Source: Micromonospora siamensis | GTDB lineage: Bacteria > Actinomycetota > Actinomycetes > Mycobacteriales > Micromonosporaceae | Length of the DNA stretch: 64,000 nucleotides | Assembly: GCF_900090305.1 (NCBI RefSeq) | Contig: NZ_LT607751.1 | Span: 1,302,001 to 1,366,000 of the forward strand | Reading direction: 5' to 3' | Shown here: one piece after another, positions 34,057 through 41,556 of the stretch | Layout of the letters: each line of letters begins with the position of its first letter | Numbering within the stretch: the stretch's first letter is position 1 | Made by a program: the position numbers and the translations under genes | Notes under the pieces: generated by a model | The model's database searches: none | Told to the model about the DNA's origin: nothing | The model's input: only the letters and a program-made list of their open reading frames with translations

Positions 34057-34902
34057 TCAAGATCTGTGTTCGGTGGTTTGGGTCAGGAAGTTGGTCAACA
34101 GGGCTGCCGTCTCAATCTCGCGCTCGACGTGCGGCAGGTGACCGGTCTGGTCGAGAACCTGTATCTCGGCACCCGGCAGACTCTTCCTGAGAGTGGTGTC
34201 TTCAGGCAGAGGTGCGATGCGGTCCTCGCGGCCCCACAGCACCAATGTCGGGATGCCCCGGCCGCTGACGCGGGCATAGAGCGATGTCGCGTCCTGGATG
34301 GGCATTCGGCGGATCGACGACAGCACGGCCCGTTGGAATCCCGGTGCTGACGCGTACGGCCGGAATTTGTCCCGCAGCGCGTCGATCACGTCGGTGCGGT
34401 GAGAGTAGCGGGGCAGCCGGGACAGCAGGATCTTGGTGCCTGCGGCGTGGAGCAGGAGTTCGCCGACGCCGGGAAGGTTCATGAGGCGATGGAACCGGGT
34501 GGTGTGGACGCCGAAACCGTCCGGGGCTATGTAGGTCAGGCTCGCGAGTCGTTCGGGATGCCGGTCGGCGAAGTCCGCTGCGATGATCGTCCCGAACGCC
34601 AGCGCCACCAGGTGGACCGGTCTCGCGACGGCCAGCCGCTGAAGGAGTTCGGCAAGTTGGCGGTGGTAGAGGTCCGCACCGTAGGTCACCCGCGGGCTCG
34701 CGGAGGCACCCCGACCGAGCAGGTCGTAGCGCACCACGCGGTATCCGGCGTCGATGAGCGGTTCGGCGAGTCCGTCCCAGACGAACATTGGCAGGGTGGC
34801 GCCGGGGATCAGGATGACGACGGGTCCGCCGGGAGGGCCGTCGAGGCGGTAGTGGGTGCGTCCGCTGGGCAGGTCGAGGGACTGGTCGGTCAGTCTGGGC
34901 AT
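34057..34902 (-). CDS. Alpha/beta-hydrolase-fold protein lacking the nucleophile Ser
   Basis: 281 residues from ATG 34902. The fold is clear: oxyanion-type loop VILIPGATLPMFVWDG, YDLLGRGASASP, acid D227 in WGREDRIAP and H255 in TGHLPHVE. The nucleophile elbow, normally GxSxG, reads VALAFGT with alanine (GCG) at residue 102, so classical hydrolysis is unlikely. It lies 7 bp after a MarR-type gene in the same direction and is presumably controlled by it. It may be a non-hydrolytic member or a decayed enzyme. Confidence 0.82.
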   Translation of the reverse strand: MPRLTDQSLDLPSGRTHYRLDGPPGGPVVILIPGATLPMFVWDGLAEPLIDAGYRVVRYDLLGRGASASPRVTYGADLYHRQLAELLQRLAVARPVHLVALAFGTIIAADFADRHPERLASLTYIAPDGFGVHTTRFHRLMNLPGVGELLLHAAGTKILLSRLPRYSHRTDVIDALRDKFRPYASAPGFQRAVLSSIRRMPIQDATSLYARVSGRGIPTLVLWGREDRIAPLPEDTTLRKSLPGAEIQVLDQTGHLPHVEREIETAALLTNFLTQTTEHRS

Positions 34903-34909
34903 CGCCTGG

Positions 34910-35368
34910 TCAGCTTTCGATGAGGTGGCGCGTGCTGGGTGGGGAGGCTGCGAGAGTGGATCCGGCGAGGCTGCGCATCACCGCACGCCAGCCGGCGAGA
35001 GCGGCAGGGCCGGCGATGGCCGCGACCTGCTCGAGTTGTGTCAGCTGGGGGGCGGTTGCCGCACGTTCGACGGACGCACCCGCCGCAGTGGCCGACAACG
35101 CCCGCTCACGGCCGCTTCTCGCAGACGCTGACCGGGTGACGTATCCGCGACGGAGCAGGCCGGACAACGGGCGATGCAGGGCCTGCCGGCTGATGCCGAG
35201 CGCGCCAGCGAGTTCGCTGACGGTGATGCCGGGCTGCCGGACAACGACGTACAGAATGCGGTGGTCCACCCGCCCGAGCCCGTGCTCGGCGAGGGCCGTG
35301 TCCGCGGTGTCGACGAAGCCGCGCCAGCCCAGGAAGAACAAAGCGATGTCGCGCTCGTCAATCAACAT
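34910..35368 (-). CDS. MarR-family transcriptional regulator
   Basis: 152 residues from ATG 35368. The winged helix-turn-helix is visible: DHRILYVVVRQPGITVSELA, GALGISRQALHRPLSGLLRR and GYVTRSASARSGRERAL (wing). MarR proteins act as dimers that release DNA upon ligand binding. Its start codon lies inside a perfect palindrome, so it likely represses itself and the alpha/beta-hydrolase gene that follows by 7 bp. Confidence 0.88.
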   Translation of the reverse strand: MLIDERDIALFFLGWRGFVDTADTALAEHGLGRVDHRILYVVVRQPGITVSELAGALGISRQALHRPLSGLLRRGYVTRSASARSGRERALSATAAGASVERAATAPQLTQLEQVAAIAGPAALAGWRAVMRSLAGSTLAASPPSTRHLIES

Positions 35369-35382
35369 GTAAATAATGTTGA
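35362..35382. promoter_or_regulatory. Palindromic MarR-type operator over the marR start
   Basis: TCAACAT (35362-35368) and ATGTTGA (35376-35382) are perfect inverted arms with a 7-bp AT spacer; a second overlapping pair is AACATGT (35364-35370) with ACATGTT (35382-35388). The ATG of the MarR gene is inside the left arm, so bound repressor would block transcription or initiation directly. The transcript may be nearly leaderless. Confidence 0.65.
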
Positions 35383-35388
35383 CATGTT

Positions 35389-35631
35389 CTGTCGGCGCAA
35401 GCAAGATCCCCTCCAGCCGTCCCGTCGGCGAAGCGGTTCCGGCTCGTGATCCACTCCGACGCCCGGCGGGTTCAGCCACGCGGTGGCCACGGCGGCGGGC
35501 CCGGGAGGACGCCGGGAGCGACTCCTGACTCCAGCGTGACCGACTCGCATCGCCAGGCCGGCTCTTCAGAGAAGAGAGCCGGAAAATGGCCGCCGCAGAC
35601 CCGGAGTCATCGCCAGACACGATTGCCGAGG
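35389..35631. other. Intergenic region between MFS gene end and marR promoter
   Basis: About 240 bp with no gene I can support in either strand. The MFS gene reads toward it from the right and its terminator should lie here, but no strong hairpin was noticed. Confidence 0.3.
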
Positions 35632-36873
35632 TCACGAGTCTGCTCGCGCCCGACGGCAGCGACCACTGAGCCGCAATTCCTGCTCCTTCTCGGTGGCAAC
35701 GGCGGAGGCGGAGAGAAGCGTCGCAGCGGCGAGGCTGCCCCAGAGGACAGCCGGTCCGCGGGAGGCGAGAGCGGTGATGACCGCCGGGGAGACGGCGAGG
35801 CCGATGCCCGTGGAGAGTTGGAAGTGGGCGAGGGCGCGCCCCAGGACGTGGGCGGGGGTGAGGGCGGTGACGAGCGCGGTGGCGCTGCCGGCATAGATGA
35901 TCTCGCCGATGGTGCAGACCACGGACACCGTGGTGACGGCCGGGGCGCTCCAGCCGTGTCCCGGTGAGGTGGCCGCGAGAAAGCCGAGGTAGGACGCGGT
36001 GAGCACCACGCCGGCGAGAATGAGCACGCTCCGCCGGGAGAAGCGGGACATCAGGACGGTGACCGGAACCTGCAGGGTGACCACCAGCACGGTGTTCGCC
36101 ACGAAGATGGCCGCCGCCCACACTGGGGATGCGTGCAACTGAGTTACCAGTACCAGGGGGAGCGCGACTTCGGGGACGTTGAGGCAGAAGACGTAGACGA
36201 CGTTGGCGATCAGCAGCGCGCGCATCCGGGGTGCGGGCCCGTCGGCCCCGTCCCTGCCCGGAGTAACGGCTGGATGAGCGTGCACGTGGACCGACCGGGC
36301 CAAGGCCGCCGCAGCGAGATAGGCGAGTCCGGTAACGGCTGCCAGGGCCTGCAATGCGGTGGTGCCGCCCGCCAGGCATGCGGTAGCGAGGAGGCCGCCC
36401 ACACCCAGGCCGGCGTTACGCAGGGCGCGGCCTCCCGCGAGAGCGGCGTCGCGTTCGCGGCCTTGAGCGACCGTGGCCACGAGGGCTGCGTGGGCGGCCG
36501 GCCATGCCTGGTTGCCGATGCCGAGGAAGAGTGCCGCCGTCGCGAACAGCCACACGTTTCCCGTCGGGGTGGCCAGCAGCAGCGCCACGCCCAACACCCG
36601 CACCAGCATTGACGCTGCTACGACCGTGCTGCGTGCGCCCCGATCGAGCCATCGGCCGACTGCCGGCATGCACACCAGAGCCATGATGGCGCCGACGGTC
36701 ATGGTGATGCCGGTGGTCGACGCGGACAGCCTCAGCACCGTCACCCCGTAGAGCAGCAGGAAGGGCCGCAGCAGCCCGGTGCCGAGCGCATCCACGGCCA
36801 GGGCGACGGCATAGCGGGGGCCACCGGAGGCGCGGACGAGGGCGCGGGGATCGATCTTGGTGGTGATTGCCAT
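35632..36873 (-). CDS. MFS drug/metabolite efflux transporter
   Basis: 413 residues from ATG 36873, 1 bp after the SDR stop. About twelve helices with an MFS loop motif (VGRWLDRGARSTVV after TM2) and no solute-binding signature that would identify the substrate. It forms an operon with the SDR gene and is divergent from the HxlR regulator, so efflux is probably induced together with the SDR. Confidence 0.85.
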   Translation of the reverse strand: MAITTKIDPRALVRASGGPRYAVALAVDALGTGLLRPFLLLYGVTVLRLSASTTGITMTVGAIMALVCMPAVGRWLDRGARSTVVAASMLVRVLGVALLLATPTGNVWLFATAALFLGIGNQAWPAAHAALVATVAQGRERDAALAGGRALRNAGLGVGGLLATACLAGGTTALQALAAVTGLAYLAAAALARSVHVHAHPAVTPGRDGADGPAPRMRALLIANVVYVFCLNVPEVALPLVLVTQLHASPVWAAAIFVANTVLVVTLQVPVTVLMSRFSRRSVLILAGVVLTASYLGFLAATSPGHGWSAPAVTTVSVVCTIGEIIYAGSATALVTALTPAHVLGRALAHFQLSTGIGLAVSPAVITALASRGPAVLWGSLAAATLLSASAVATEKEQELRLSGRCRRARADS

Positions 36874-36874
36874 G

Positions 36875-37555
36875 TCAGCGGTGCCGGGCGCCGCCGTCGA
36901 CATGGACCGTCTCGCCCGTCACCCAGCCCGCACCCAGGAGCCACAGGGCGGCGTCGGTGACGTCCTCGAGCGTACCGACCCGGCCGGCGAGGGAGGCTGC
37001 GGCGGCACTGTCGTACAAGGCGCGGCGACGCTCGTCCGGAAGTCGATTCCAGGTGCCGGAGTCGGTGAGACCGGGGGCGATGGCGTTGACACGCAACGGT
37101 GCGAGTTCGACGGCCAGGTGGGTGACCAGCGCGGCCAGGGCGGCATTCGCGGTGCCTTTGACGACGGTGCCGGGCTTCGGCTGCCAGCCCACGATGCCGG
37201 AGAAGAACAGGAACGATCCGTCGGCCGGCATCCGTGGGGCGAAGTGCTTGGCCAGCAGCAGTGGGCCGATGACCTTGGCGGAGAAAGCGGCCTGGACCTT
37301 GCCGTGTTCCAGGTCGGGCACCGGTACGTCATGGTGGGCCGACGCGGTGGAGATCACGTGGTCGAAGGCGTCGAGCGACTCTGCAGCCCACGCGATGGTG
37401 GTCTCGTCGGCGACGTCGATCTTGACCTCGAGTCCAGACCGTGCGGCGACGACGACATCCGCGCCGGCCTGCCCGGTGCGTCGGACGATCTCAGCGCCGA
37501 TACCGCGGGCCCCGCCGACGACCAGGATCCGCTTGCCTCTCAGGTTCTCGCTCAT
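36875..37555 (-). CDS. Short-chain dehydrogenase-like protein without the YxxxK Tyr
   Basis: 226 residues from ATG 37555. The Rossmann start VVGGARGIGAEIVRR and NAIAPGLTDSGTW are typical SDR. The catalytic region reads FSGIVGWQPKPGTVVKGTAN: the Lys is kept but glycine sits where the Tyr should be, a pattern known in some SDR-like proteins that may not act as standard dehydrogenases. It is divergent from the HxlR gene (55 bp) and upstream of the MFS gene. Confidence 0.82.
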   Translation of the reverse strand: MSENLRGKRILVVGGARGIGAEIVRRTGQAGADVVVAARSGLEVKIDVADETTIAWAAESLDAFDHVISTASAHHDVPVPDLEHGKVQAAFSAKVIGPLLLAKHFAPRMPADGSFLFFSGIVGWQPKPGTVVKGTANAALAALVTHLAVELAPLRVNAIAPGLTDSGTWNRLPDERRRALYDSAAAASLAGRVGTLEDVTDAALWLLGAGWVTGETVHVDGGARHR

Positions 37556-37610
37556 GAGCGTGACGGTATAGATTTGCTACCGGTATCTTCAACGCTACCG
37601 AGGGGACCCG
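37556..37610. promoter_or_regulatory. Divergent operator candidate for HxlR
   Basis: Between the SDR (minus) and HxlR (plus) starts lie repeated GGTA/TACC elements: ACGGTATAG (37563-37571), the palindrome TACCGGTA (37578-37585) and GCTACCG (37594-37600). HxlR proteins bind such spaced repeats as dimers, so this is a likely shared operator. Confidence 0.5.
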
Positions 37611-37979
37611 ATGAGCAAGGCGTACAACGTCATGGCGGCGACGTGCCCGAGTCGCACTGTGCTGCACCGGATCGGGGCGCGTTGGACGGTGTTCGCCGTC
37701 AACGCACTGGAGGGCGGACCGATGCGCTTCACCGAGCTCAAAGCGCACATTTGCGGAATCACCCCGAAGGCCCTCACCGAGACGCTGCGCGCCATGGAGG
37801 CGGACGGTCTGCTCGCCCGTACCGACCTGGGCGGCAACCCACCCCACGTCGAATACGCCCTGACCGAGCTCGGCCGTTCCCTGCTGGTTCCGCTGCGTGC
37901 CGTGCGGCAGTGGGCCGAGATGCATGTCCCCGACATCCTCACCGCGCGCGAACGAGCCGGCATCCGGCACCCGGGGTGA
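37611..37979 (+). CDS. HxlR-family transcriptional regulator
   Basis: 122 residues from ATG 37611, with GAGGGGA at 37600-37606. Winged helix of the HxlR type: CPSRTVLHRIGARWTVFAVN, MRFTELKAHICGITPKALTE then TLRAMEADGLLAR, and VEYALTELGRSL. Two cysteines (C12, C47) are in positions used for redox or electrophile sensing in some HxlR proteins. It probably controls the divergent SDR-MFS pair. Confidence 0.9.
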   Translation: MSKAYNVMAATCPSRTVLHRIGARWTVFAVNALEGGPMRFTELKAHICGITPKALTETLRAMEADGLLARTDLGGNPPHVEYALTELGRSLLVPLRAVRQWAEMHVPDILTARERAGIRHPG

Positions 37980-38202
37980 CGATGCCCACCAGCGTGTCGG
38001 CAGCAGTGTCACCGGTAAGCCGGCCTCGCCTTCACCCGGCTACGTGTCGATGTCCTCCGGGCGCTCATCCGCGACCACAGGACCGTCGGTCGACCAGCAC
38101 CAGCAATCCGCGCCGGAGCTTGGATCAGACCGCTCCGCGCCGAAGCGACCGAGTCCCGTCGGCCGATCCATCCTGCCCACCAAGACCAGCTGGAGTCACA
38201 TG
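37980..38202. other. Non-coding stretch left of the tRNA-linked repeat
   Basis: No gene or RNA seen. It runs from the HxlR stop to the start of the 238-bp repeat; its last bases (ACATG before GAGACT) resemble the left flank of the distant IS110 copy. Confidence 0.3.
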
Positions 38203-38440
38203 GAGACTCCTCCAGCGGATGCCAACCCGGGTGAACCGGTGCCAGCGCGGGTCACTGCGGCCGGCCGCCGGTCGCAACCCGGGGTTCGTGTGCTCCGGGT
38301 GTGGTCCTGGGCTGGGAGAACGGCGGTCCGGGCGACGTGGGTGAACGTGGGGCACTCCCTGCCACCCCACGTAAACCCCAGGTCGCTAGACTGGGCCCTC
38401 GCGCCCCCGTAGCTAAGGGGATAGAGCATCGGTTTCCTAA
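38203..38440. repeat. Left copy of a ~240-bp direct repeat ending inside tRNA-Arg
   Basis: From GAGACTCCTCCAGCGGATGC to the anticodon loop of the broken tRNA this block matches 51971-52210 with scattered differences (my by-eye estimate is close to 88-90% identity). Similarity stops abruptly after CGGTTTCCTAA. It contains the tRNA upstream region (GGTCGCTAGACT) and the 5' half of the tRNA, and marks the left edge of the accessory block. Confidence 0.8.
38403..38440 (+). pseudogene. 5' half of tRNA-Arg(CCT)
   Basis: GCCCCCGTAGCTAAGGGGAT and AGAGCATCGGTTTCCTAA match the first half of the intact tRNA at 52172 except for one change in the D arm (CTCAGG to CTAAGG). The sequence then departs into GACGACGC, so the anticodon stem, T arm and acceptor 3' strand are missing. 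It cannot make a tRNA. Confidence 0.85.
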
Positions 38441-38638
38441 GACGACGCTCTATCTGTACCCGGAGGCTGACTACCTGCCGGTTCCTATTTTCTTTTCGTG
38501 TTAGCGGGTCGCACACGCGTGTTGCTGTGCTCGCTTGCTGAAGATCAGCAGAACGGGCTTAAGTCCTGCTCAGGCCAAGCTTCGGTCGGTCCGACGCGTC
38601 CTCACCGGGATCCGGTGAAGGTGCCGCGCCGCGTCAGT
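38441..38638. other. Intergenic between broken tRNA and retron RT end
   Basis: 198 bp with no gene seen. It lies downstream of the reverse transcriptase (minus strand) and upstream is the truncated tRNA. No integrase gene or recognisable att core beyond the tRNA break was found. Confidence 0.3.
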
Positions 38639-39952
38639 TTACGGTGTCGCGAAAGCTTGGGCCAGCAGCGTGGCGAGTTTGGCTGCGCGTGCCGGATGGT
38701 GATGGCCGACCCAGAGAACTCGTCCGATGAGGTATTGAGCAAAGTCGGGGTGGCCGGTCCGATTCTGCGCGGCCAGGCCGGTGCGGGCGGCGTTGTGGAG
38801 GATGGCGCGGAGCCGGTCGTACTCGTCGCGGGGTGTGGCGGGGTGGTGGTTGACGACGAGTCCGGCGAGGAGTTGTCGGTCGGCTCGGCTACGGACGCGG
38901 GTCTTGGCTGGATGGACTCGGAAGCCCTCGTCGCGGGCGATGTCGGTGACATCGGCGATCAGGTCGTGGATGCGGCGGGTGGTGAGGCTGCCGGAGAAGG
39001 CGAGGTCGTCGGCGTAGCGGGTGTAGGTGGTCTCGAAGGCGTCGGCGAGGCCGGTGAGGCGTCGGTCGAGTCGGTAGGCGCACAGGTTGGCCAGTGCGGG
39101 TGAGGTTGGCGCGCCTTGCGGCAAATGGCCGGTGCGCAGCGCGGCGAGCCGGGTGGCCCGGTGGGGTAGGTCGGTGGGTGCGTGGCGGAGGACGGGGTTC
39201 GGGGTGCGGGTGGTGCAGAGTCCGGTGAGGGTGTGGGCGGCTGGTTCGGGGTAGCCGGCGGTGCGGAACAGTCCATGGACGCGGGTGGCGGGGATGTGGG
39301 TGAAGAAGGCGAGCAGGTCGATCCGGACGACGACCGGCTGCGCGGTGTGGGCGGCGGCGAAGGTGTGGGCGGAGCGGCCGGGTACGAATCCGTGGGCGGC
39401 GGGGTGGACCGGGATGGGGCCGAGGACCTCGGTGAGGAGCCGGCGTTGAAGGGTGCGCAGCCGAGACTTCGGTGCCTCGATGAGCCGGCCACCCTCGGTC
39501 CAGCGGTAGTGGTAGTGGTGCAGCCGGTGGGCGGTGGCGCGTCGGTTCATGGCGCGTCGGTCGGCGTACCAGTCGAGGTGCTCGATGCTCAGGTCGAGCA
39601 TCGCGGCCAGGTCTCCGACCGTGTCGATGACCGGAGTGTGCCAGGGACGGCGGACCGTGCGGGTCGACGTCAGAGGACGCGTGTAGAGGACGATCGACCG
39701 CTGATGCTGGCGGGCGGCGGCGACTGCCGCGCGCAGCGGGTCGAGGGTGCTCAGGAACGTGGCGAGCTCGCGTGGCCGGTCGGTGGGTGGGCGTGGGTAG
39801 GCGACCAGCACCGTGTCCGCGACGGGCCACAGCCACCGCCGTCGGACCCCGAGGACGAGCCCACCCTGGTCAACGAGATCGGCGCGGCGCCATCCGTCGC
39901 CGGCGAGGAACGCGTCGGCGAGCGCGGTGGCCAGGGCGTGGATGGTGGTCAC
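38639..39952 (-). CDS. Retron-type reverse transcriptase with N-terminal extension
   Basis: 437 residues from GTG 39952. The RT domain begins near residue 112 and shows D212 in RIDLLAFFTHI, LPQGAPTSP (277-285), the active site YADD (313-316) and AKTRV; LLAGLVVN (361-368) occupies the place of the retron VTGLVVN motif, followed by PRDEYDRLRAILH. RTs of this type copy part of their own ncRNA into msDNA. That ncRNA is seen directly upstream. The first ~110 residues (MTTIHALATALADAF onward, with SIVLYTRPL) are not RT and not recognised. No separate effector gene follows. The ribosome site is weak, so the start could be earlier. Confidence 0.88.
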   Translation of the reverse strand: MTTIHALATALADAFLAGDGWRRADLVDQGGLVLGVRRRWLWPVADTVLVAYPRPPTDRPRELATFLSTLDPLRAAVAAARQHQRSIVLYTRPLTSTRTVRRPWHTPVIDTVGDLAAMLDLSIEHLDWYADRRAMNRRATAHRLHHYHYRWTEGGRLIEAPKSRLRTLQRRLLTEVLGPIPVHPAAHGFVPGRSAHTFAAAHTAQPVVVRIDLLAFFTHIPATRVHGLFRTAGYPEPAAHTLTGLCTTRTPNPVLRHAPTDLPHRATRLAALRTGHLPQGAPTSPALANLCAYRLDRRLTGLADAFETTYTRYADDLAFSGSLTTRRIHDLIADVTDIARDEGFRVHPAKTRVRSRADRQLLAGLVVNHHPATPRDEYDRLRAILHNAARTGLAAQNRTGHPDFAQYLIGRVLWVGHHHPARAAKLATLLAQAFATP

Positions 39953-39966
39953 GATCGGGCCGGTGG

Positions 39967-40139
39967 TGGCAGCGTGTCCCGACGATGCCCGGTCGTGCGG
40001 GTGCACAGGCTCGCGGAGCGTGCCGACGCACCTGTGGTGTGGTGCCGAGGTGAGTATCGCGTCCCCGGGGTTGCCCCGGAGAGACCGTGACCGGACCCCA
40101 CGCGGGGGACCGGCCTGGTCAGCTCGGGACACGCTGCCA
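39967..40139 (-). ncRNA. Retron msr-msd RNA with a1/a2 inverted repeat
   Basis: The 173-nt segment just upstream of the RT is bounded by a perfect 16-nt inverted repeat: TGGCAGCGTGTCCCGA read on the minus strand from 40139 (a1) and its complement at 39967-39982 (a2). Right after a1 comes AGC, where retrons place the branching guanosine; here it would be the base opposite 40123. Two msr-like hairpins follow (40091-40113, CCGG/CCCC arms; 40062-40082, 9 bp with a 3-nt loop), then a probable msd region with a hairpin at 40004-40036. The order a1-msr-msd-a2-RT matches known retrons. Confidence 0.8.
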
Positions 40140-40240
40140 TGGGAGCAGCGTAGAGAACGGAGACCGCGATCGGTGTCCGCGATGCGTGTGGCGCGGCGCA
40201 AAGAACCGTTTCGCCGAGTGATGCGTCCTAACCTTGCGTG
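40140..40240. promoter_or_regulatory. Divergent promoter region: retron ncRNA / ECF sigma operon
   Basis: GAACC (40203-40207) and CGTCC (40224-40228), 16 bp apart, resemble an ECF-type promoter reading toward the sigma gene; the ATG lies 12 bp beyond the -10 element, so the mRNA would be almost leaderless. The same 100 bp must also hold the minus-strand promoter for the retron RNA, whose elements I could not single out. Confidence 0.45.
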
Positions 40241-40774
40241 ATGGACGTGGACGACGAGGAGCTGTTGCGCCTCGTCGGGAAGGGTGACCGCGGGGCGTTC
40301 GACGTGCTGTATGCGCGTAACGCGCCGTGGTTGGTGCTGCGTCTGCGCCGCCGGTGCCGGGATCCGGAGTTGGTCCGGGAGGTGGTGCAGGAGACGTTCC
40401 TGACGGTGTGGCGGGCCGCGGCCGGCTACCGCGGGGACGGTGCCGCGGTGGGCTGGCTGTGGTCCGTGGCCGCCGGTCGGCTGATCGACGCGCGGCGTCG
40501 CGCGTTGGCCCGTCCGCAGAGTGCGGGGGCGCCGGGTGACGACGTGTTGGCGTGGTCTCCGTCGGCGGAGGACGAGGTCTTGGCGGGCGCGTATGACGCC
40601 GAGTTGGAGCGTGCGCTGCATCGGCTTGCTCCGGAGTTGCGGGCGGTGTTGCAGGCGACGGTGCTGGACGGCCTGACGGTGCGGGAAGCCGCGGTGTTGC
40701 TGGGTGTGCCGGAGGGCACGGTGAAGACCCGGGCGATGCGAGCGCGCCGCGAGTTGAGGGAGGCCCTGTCGTGA
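40241..40774 (+). CDS. ECF RNA polymerase sigma factor
   Basis: 177 residues from ATG 40241 (GTG 40238 is an alternative). Region 2: ELVREVVQETFLTVWRAAAG and VGWLWSVAAGRLIDARRRAL; region 4: LDGLTVREAAVLLGVPEGTV then KTRAMRARRELREAL. It heads an operon with a zf-HC2 anti-sigma protein and an ABC transporter, all overlapping by 4 bp. An ECF-like promoter in front suggests autoregulation. Confidence 0.9.
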   Translation: MDVDDEELLRLVGKGDRGAFDVLYARNAPWLVLRLRRRCRDPELVREVVQETFLTVWRAAAGYRGDGAAVGWLWSVAAGRLIDARRRALARPQSAGAPGDDVLAWSPSAEDEVLAGAYDAELERALHRLAPELRAVLQATVLDGLTVREAAVLLGVPEGTVKTRAMRARRELREALS

Positions 40775-41556
40775 CCGGGTTCCACATCGACGCCGGGGTG
40801 CTGGCGGCGTACGCCGAAGGCGACCTCGCTGACGTTGACGCGTGGTCGGTGGAGGCGCACCTCGACCGTTGTGTGGACTGCCGGACGAGCATCGCACCGG
40901 ACGCATCCACGGCCCTGGTGGTGGAGGCGGTCGCGGTATCACTGGGCAGCCGATTGCCGACGCAAGGGCGGGTGCGGCAGACGACCGGGTGGCGGCGAAT
41001 CAGGGTGTTGGTGGGTGCGGGGCCCGCAGCGCGTGCGGCGTGGTTGCTGTCGGTGGCCGTCACCGGGATGATCACCGCGGGGTTGGCGGTCAGCCCGACG
41101 GTGGTTCCGCCGTGGTTGCTCCTGCTGATCGCGCCGGCACTGCCCGCTGTCGGTACGGCCCTGTCGTACGGGCGGCGAACTGATCCACTGCACGAGTTGA
41201 TCGCGGGGACACCGCAGGGCGGCCTGCGCATCGTTCTGTGGCGCACGTTGACGGTCCTTGCGGTCGCGGCGCCCGTAGCGGTCCTGGCTGGCGCGGTGAC
41301 GGGCATCGGTACGCCTGGGCTGTGGCTGCTTCCCTGTGTCGCGTTGACGGTCCTGACGCTGGCGCTCGGCTCGCTGATCGAGCCCGCGTACGCCGCGCTC
41401 GCGGTGGCGAGCGCGTGGGCGGTGGTGGTGCTGGCACCGCCGGTCGGCGGTGTGGCAGTCCTGGTGTCGAGCGGTCCGGGGTGGCTGGGCGTCACCGCGG
41501 TGGCCGCGGCGGTGGTGTATGTGCGTCGGGAACGGGTGGGAAGGCAACCGGCATGA
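40771..41556 (+). CDS. zf-HC2 anti-sigma-like membrane protein
   Basis: 261 residues from GTG 40771, overlapping the sigma stop. N-terminal zinc-finger anti-sigma part with AHLDRCVDC (HxxxCxxC), then six or so membrane helices (AAWLLSVAVTGMITAGLAVS; LWLLPCVALTVLTLALGSLI). It should sequester the adjacent ECF factor at the membrane. The many helices suggest it may also work with the ABC transporter that follows. Confidence 0.85.
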   Translation: MTGFHIDAGVLAAYAEGDLADVDAWSVEAHLDRCVDCRTSIAPDASTALVVEAVAVSLGSRLPTQGRVRQTTGWRRIRVLVGAGPAARAAWLLSVAVTGMITAGLAVSPTVVPPWLLLLIAPALPAVGTALSYGRRTDPLHELIAGTPQGGLRIVLWRTLTVLAVAAPVAVLAGAVTGIGTPGLWLLPCVALTVLTLALGSLIEPAYAALAVASAWAVVVLAPPVGGVAVLVSSGPGWLGVTAVAAAVVYVRRERVGRQPA

